Part shown: piece by piece, positions 13,957 through 15,670 of the stretch
How positions within the stretch are numbered: position 1 is the first letter of the stretch
Layout of the letters: each line of letters starts with the position of its first letter
Source: CALKKN01 sp050118555
Lineage (GTDB): Bacteria; Pseudomonadota; Gammaproteobacteria; Xanthomonadales; SZUA-36
Assembly: GCA_050118555.1 (NCBI GenBank)
Contig: JASFKQ010000075.1
Span: forward strand, 1 to 15,670
Reading direction: 5' to 3'
DNA: 15,670 nt
Notes under the pieces: generated by a model
What the model saw: the letters and a program-made list of their open reading frames with translations, nothing else
What the model was told of the DNA's origin: nothing
Database searches by the model: none
Made by a program: the position numbers and the translations under genes

Positions 13957-14841
13957 ATGGACTGGGACCACCTGCGTTACTTTCTCGCCGTGGCACATTC
14001 TGGCAGCCTCTCCGGCGCCGCAGCGTCCCTGGGGGTGAACCACTCCACGGTGTTCCGACGCATCAATGCGCTGGAACGCCAATTGGGCGTGCGGCTGTTC
14101 GACCGCTTACGCGAGGGTTATCTGTTGACGGCGGCCGGGGAGGCGGTATGCGAGGAGGCCAGCCGGGCGGCGGACTCGATCGATGCGCTGCAGCGCGCCG
14201 TGTTGGGTCAGGACCATGCCTTGGGCGGAGACGTGCGCATCACGACTGCACCGAACCTTGCCACCCATTTCGTGGCGCCGGCCCTGGCCGAGTTGCGGAT
14301 CAGCCATCCCGGCATACGCGTGGAAGTTGCGGTCAGCGACACCGATTACGATCTGGCGCGCCGGCAAGCCGATCTCGCGCTGCGTGCGACGCCGGCACCA
14401 CCGGAATACCTGGTGGGACGGCATGTCCTGGCGGTGCCGTGGTTTGTCTACGGAAGTCCGTCCTATATGAAGCGGTGCGGAACGCCGCGCGCGATGCCAG
14501 AACTTGCCGGGCACGATCTCGTCGGCGCCGACGAGGCCCTGCGCCGGCTGCCGGCGTTGGAATGGCTGCACAGCAGCTATCCGAACGAACGGTTCGTTGC
14601 GACTGCCAACCAACTTAACACCGTAGCCGCGCTGATCGCCGCCGGGTTGGGCCTGGGCGTTCTGCCGGCGGACCAGCACCGCGAAGGCATCGTGCGGCTG
14701 TTCGCCATGGAGCCGGCCCTGACCAGCGAACTGTGGATGCTCAGCCATCCGGATCTTCGGCGCGTGGCGCGAATCCGCGCGGTGTCGGATCATCTGCTGG
14801 GAGCGTTGCGCGCAGATCCGCGGCTGCGTGAATTCGGGTGA
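13957..14841 (+). CDS. LysR-family transcriptional regulator
   Basis: A 294-residue protein with the LysR layout. The N-terminal winged helix-turn-helix covers residues 1-60 (HLRYFLAVAHSGSLSGAAAS, then LGVNHSTVFRRINALERQLG and VRLFDR). A linker helix and a periplasmic-binding-like effector domain (about 90-290) follow, with LGGDVRITTAPNLATHFVAP and GLGLGVLPADQ typical of the domain start and hinge. It would act in the cytoplasm as a tetramer responding to a small molecule, which is not predictable. No strong ribosome site precedes the ATG; palindromes occupy the immediate upstream sequence. The adjacent divergent gene (DoxX family) is the natural target. Downstream lies a gap with a 6-bp inverted repeat (14922-14927/14937-14942) too weak to call a terminator. 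Confidence 0.93.
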   Translation: MDWDHLRYFLAVAHSGSLSGAAASLGVNHSTVFRRINALERQLGVRLFDRLREGYLLTAAGEAVCEEASRAADSIDALQRAVLGQDHALGGDVRITTAPNLATHFVAPALAELRISHPGIRVEVAVSDTDYDLARRQADLALRATPAPPEYLVGRHVLAVPWFVYGSPSYMKRCGTPRAMPELAGHDLVGADEALRRLPALEWLHSSYPNERFVATANQLNTVAALIAAGLGLGVLPADQHREGIVRLFAMEPALTSELWMLSHPDLRRVARIRAVSDHLLGALRADPRLREFG

Positions 14842-15059
14842 GCTGACATTCTATATCCAATGGTCAGTTGGTTATGTCCTGGAATACGTGCCCGCTGCTC
14901 ATGCGGACCCGACTCGGCCGCGGTCCGTGGCGGTTGCGGACCACGTCGCAACCCGGCGTGCCACCCCGAGCATAGCCGCATGATGTCGCCCAGGCATGGC
15001 GGTGGGATTACGCTGCCGTTATGGTACGTCCATCCAGGAATGATTTATGGGAGCATTGC

Positions 15060-15554
15060 ATGACATTTGACGGCGTAGAAGTGAGGTCCAGTGGCCGATT
15101 GGGAAGAGGCGTTTTTGCGCTCCGCCATTTCAAGCCGGGTGATCTGGTCATCAAAGGCCTGGTCGAGAAGGTCATTGAAAAACGGGGAGAACACACTTTC
15201 ACCATTCACGGCGTCCATGTGGTTATGGCGGGTCCCGCGTGCCTGGTGAATCATTCCTGTGATCCCAATTGCATGCACGTGTTCAATGAGCTTGGGGCCT
15301 TCGATTTCATTGCGCGCAGGGATATAGCCGCGGGTGAACAAATCACTCACGACACCAGCGCCTACGAATACGAGGTGGAACATTTCTCGCAGAAGTGCCT
15401 TTGTGGCAGCGAGAATTGCCGAGGTGAAGTGAGAGGCTGGAAAGACCTGACCAGGGCGCAACGGGAATCAATCAGTGACTATGCGATTCCTTTCCTCAGG
15501 CACATTCTGGATGTGGAAGTCCTTGCCGATGACTCAGACATCGAGATTCCGTGA
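15060..15554 (+). CDS. SET-domain protein-lysine methyltransferase-like protein
   Basis: A 164-residue compact SET protein. The G-R-G-V-F-A opening lies at 15-20, NHSCDPN at 64-70 and GEQITHDTSAYEYE at 92-105 (the position of the G-E-x-x-x-x-x-Y signature). A short post-SET cluster CLCGSENC (113-120) supplies Cys113, Cys115 and Cys120, which with the NHSC cysteine could hold zinc. These are the SAM-binding and catalytic elements of eukaryotic-type lysine methyltransferases. Bacterial SET proteins are found in scattered lineages and a few modify chromatin-like or ribosomal proteins; the target here is unknown. GGGAG lies 7 bases before the ATG at 15060. The gene stands alone and is followed 26 bases later by repeat copy G. 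Confidence 0.9.
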   Translation: MTFDGVEVRSSGRLGRGVFALRHFKPGDLVIKGLVEKVIEKRGEHTFTIHGVHVVMAGPACLVNHSCDPNCMHVFNELGAFDFIARRDIAAGEQITHDTSAYEYEVEHFSQKCLCGSENCRGEVRGWKDLTRAQRESISDYAIPFLRHILDVEVLADDSDIEIP

Positions 15555-15580
15555 GCCTCGCTGGCTGAACAAAAAATTTT

Positions 15581-15670
15581 GGGGTCAGAGTCAGTTTTGG
15601 GGTCAGTTTTGGGGTCAGAGTAAAGGGACAGAGTAAATTAATGTTTGAAGGGGGCTTTACTCTGTCCCTT
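15581..15670. repeat. Inverted-repeat element, copy G (runs off the window)
   Basis: Two partial left arms (GGGGTCAGAG 15581-15590 and GGGGTCAG 15599-15606) precede a complete left arm (15611-15637), a loop containing AATGTTTGA, and a right arm starting about 15655 that is cut by the window end. The stacked partial arms at 18- and 12-base steps suggest repeated insertion or slippage at the outer end. Confidence 0.93.

Noticed and set aside
14922..14942. Inverted repeat GGTCCG / CGGACC after the lysR-like gene considered as a terminator
   Set aside because: Only 6 bp of stem and no T run follow it.

Overview
The window looks like a chromosomal segment of a GC-rich gammaproteobacterium, perhaps from a metagenome assembly. 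This rests on gene families and codon use only; no rRNA, tRNA or other taxonomic marker is present. It holds thirteen well-supported protein genes, two hypothetical genes (one secreted, one in the membrane), two gene remnants and a dense population of a short inverted-repeat element.

Region by region. (1) 1-2171: a LysE/RhtB-type exporter and an arginase-family hydrolase form a coupled minus-strand pair. They are divergent from a CGNR zinc-finger regulator across a 106-bp gap that carries three copies of a 10-bp palindrome, a likely operator. (2) 2172-4015: a remnant that looks like the N-terminus of a phage terminase small subunit, then an NAD(P)-dependent aldehyde dehydrogenase on the minus strand. 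(3) 4312-9462: a divergent cluster. The minus strand carries amrB (MEMO1 family), a periplasmic protein-L-isoaspartate methyltransferase and a large membrane protein with a spermidine-synthase-like core, packed tightly. The plus strand carries amrS, the radical SAM partner of AmrB. (4) 9455-12253: an apparently truncated SMP-30/gluconolactonase-like remnant ending at a repeat, an integral membrane methyltransferase-like protein, a cupin, and a secreted protein with V-x-V-x-N-x-P repeats, separated by repeat elements. (5) 12513-15554: a small membrane protein, a DoxX-family protein divergent from a LysR regulator with palindromic sites between them, and a bacterial SET-domain protein methyltransferase.

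The most striking non-coding feature is an inverted-repeat element whose arms begin GGGGTCAGAGTAAAGGG. Five full or nearly full copies and three partial or decayed ones occur in 15.7 kb, always between genes or at gene ends. One fragment lies at the 5' end of the spermidine-synthase-like gene and another abuts the truncated remnant. A second short repeat ending TTTATTCTTCCTATCCGCC accompanies some copies. No transposase is encoded here, so the elements look non-autonomous (MITE- or REP-like).

The best candidate for a little-described system is the amrS / amrB-pcm-spermidine-synthase-like cluster. The best-defined regulatory prediction is the CGNR protein acting on the triple palindrome. Functions come from reading motifs by eye; no database search was run.
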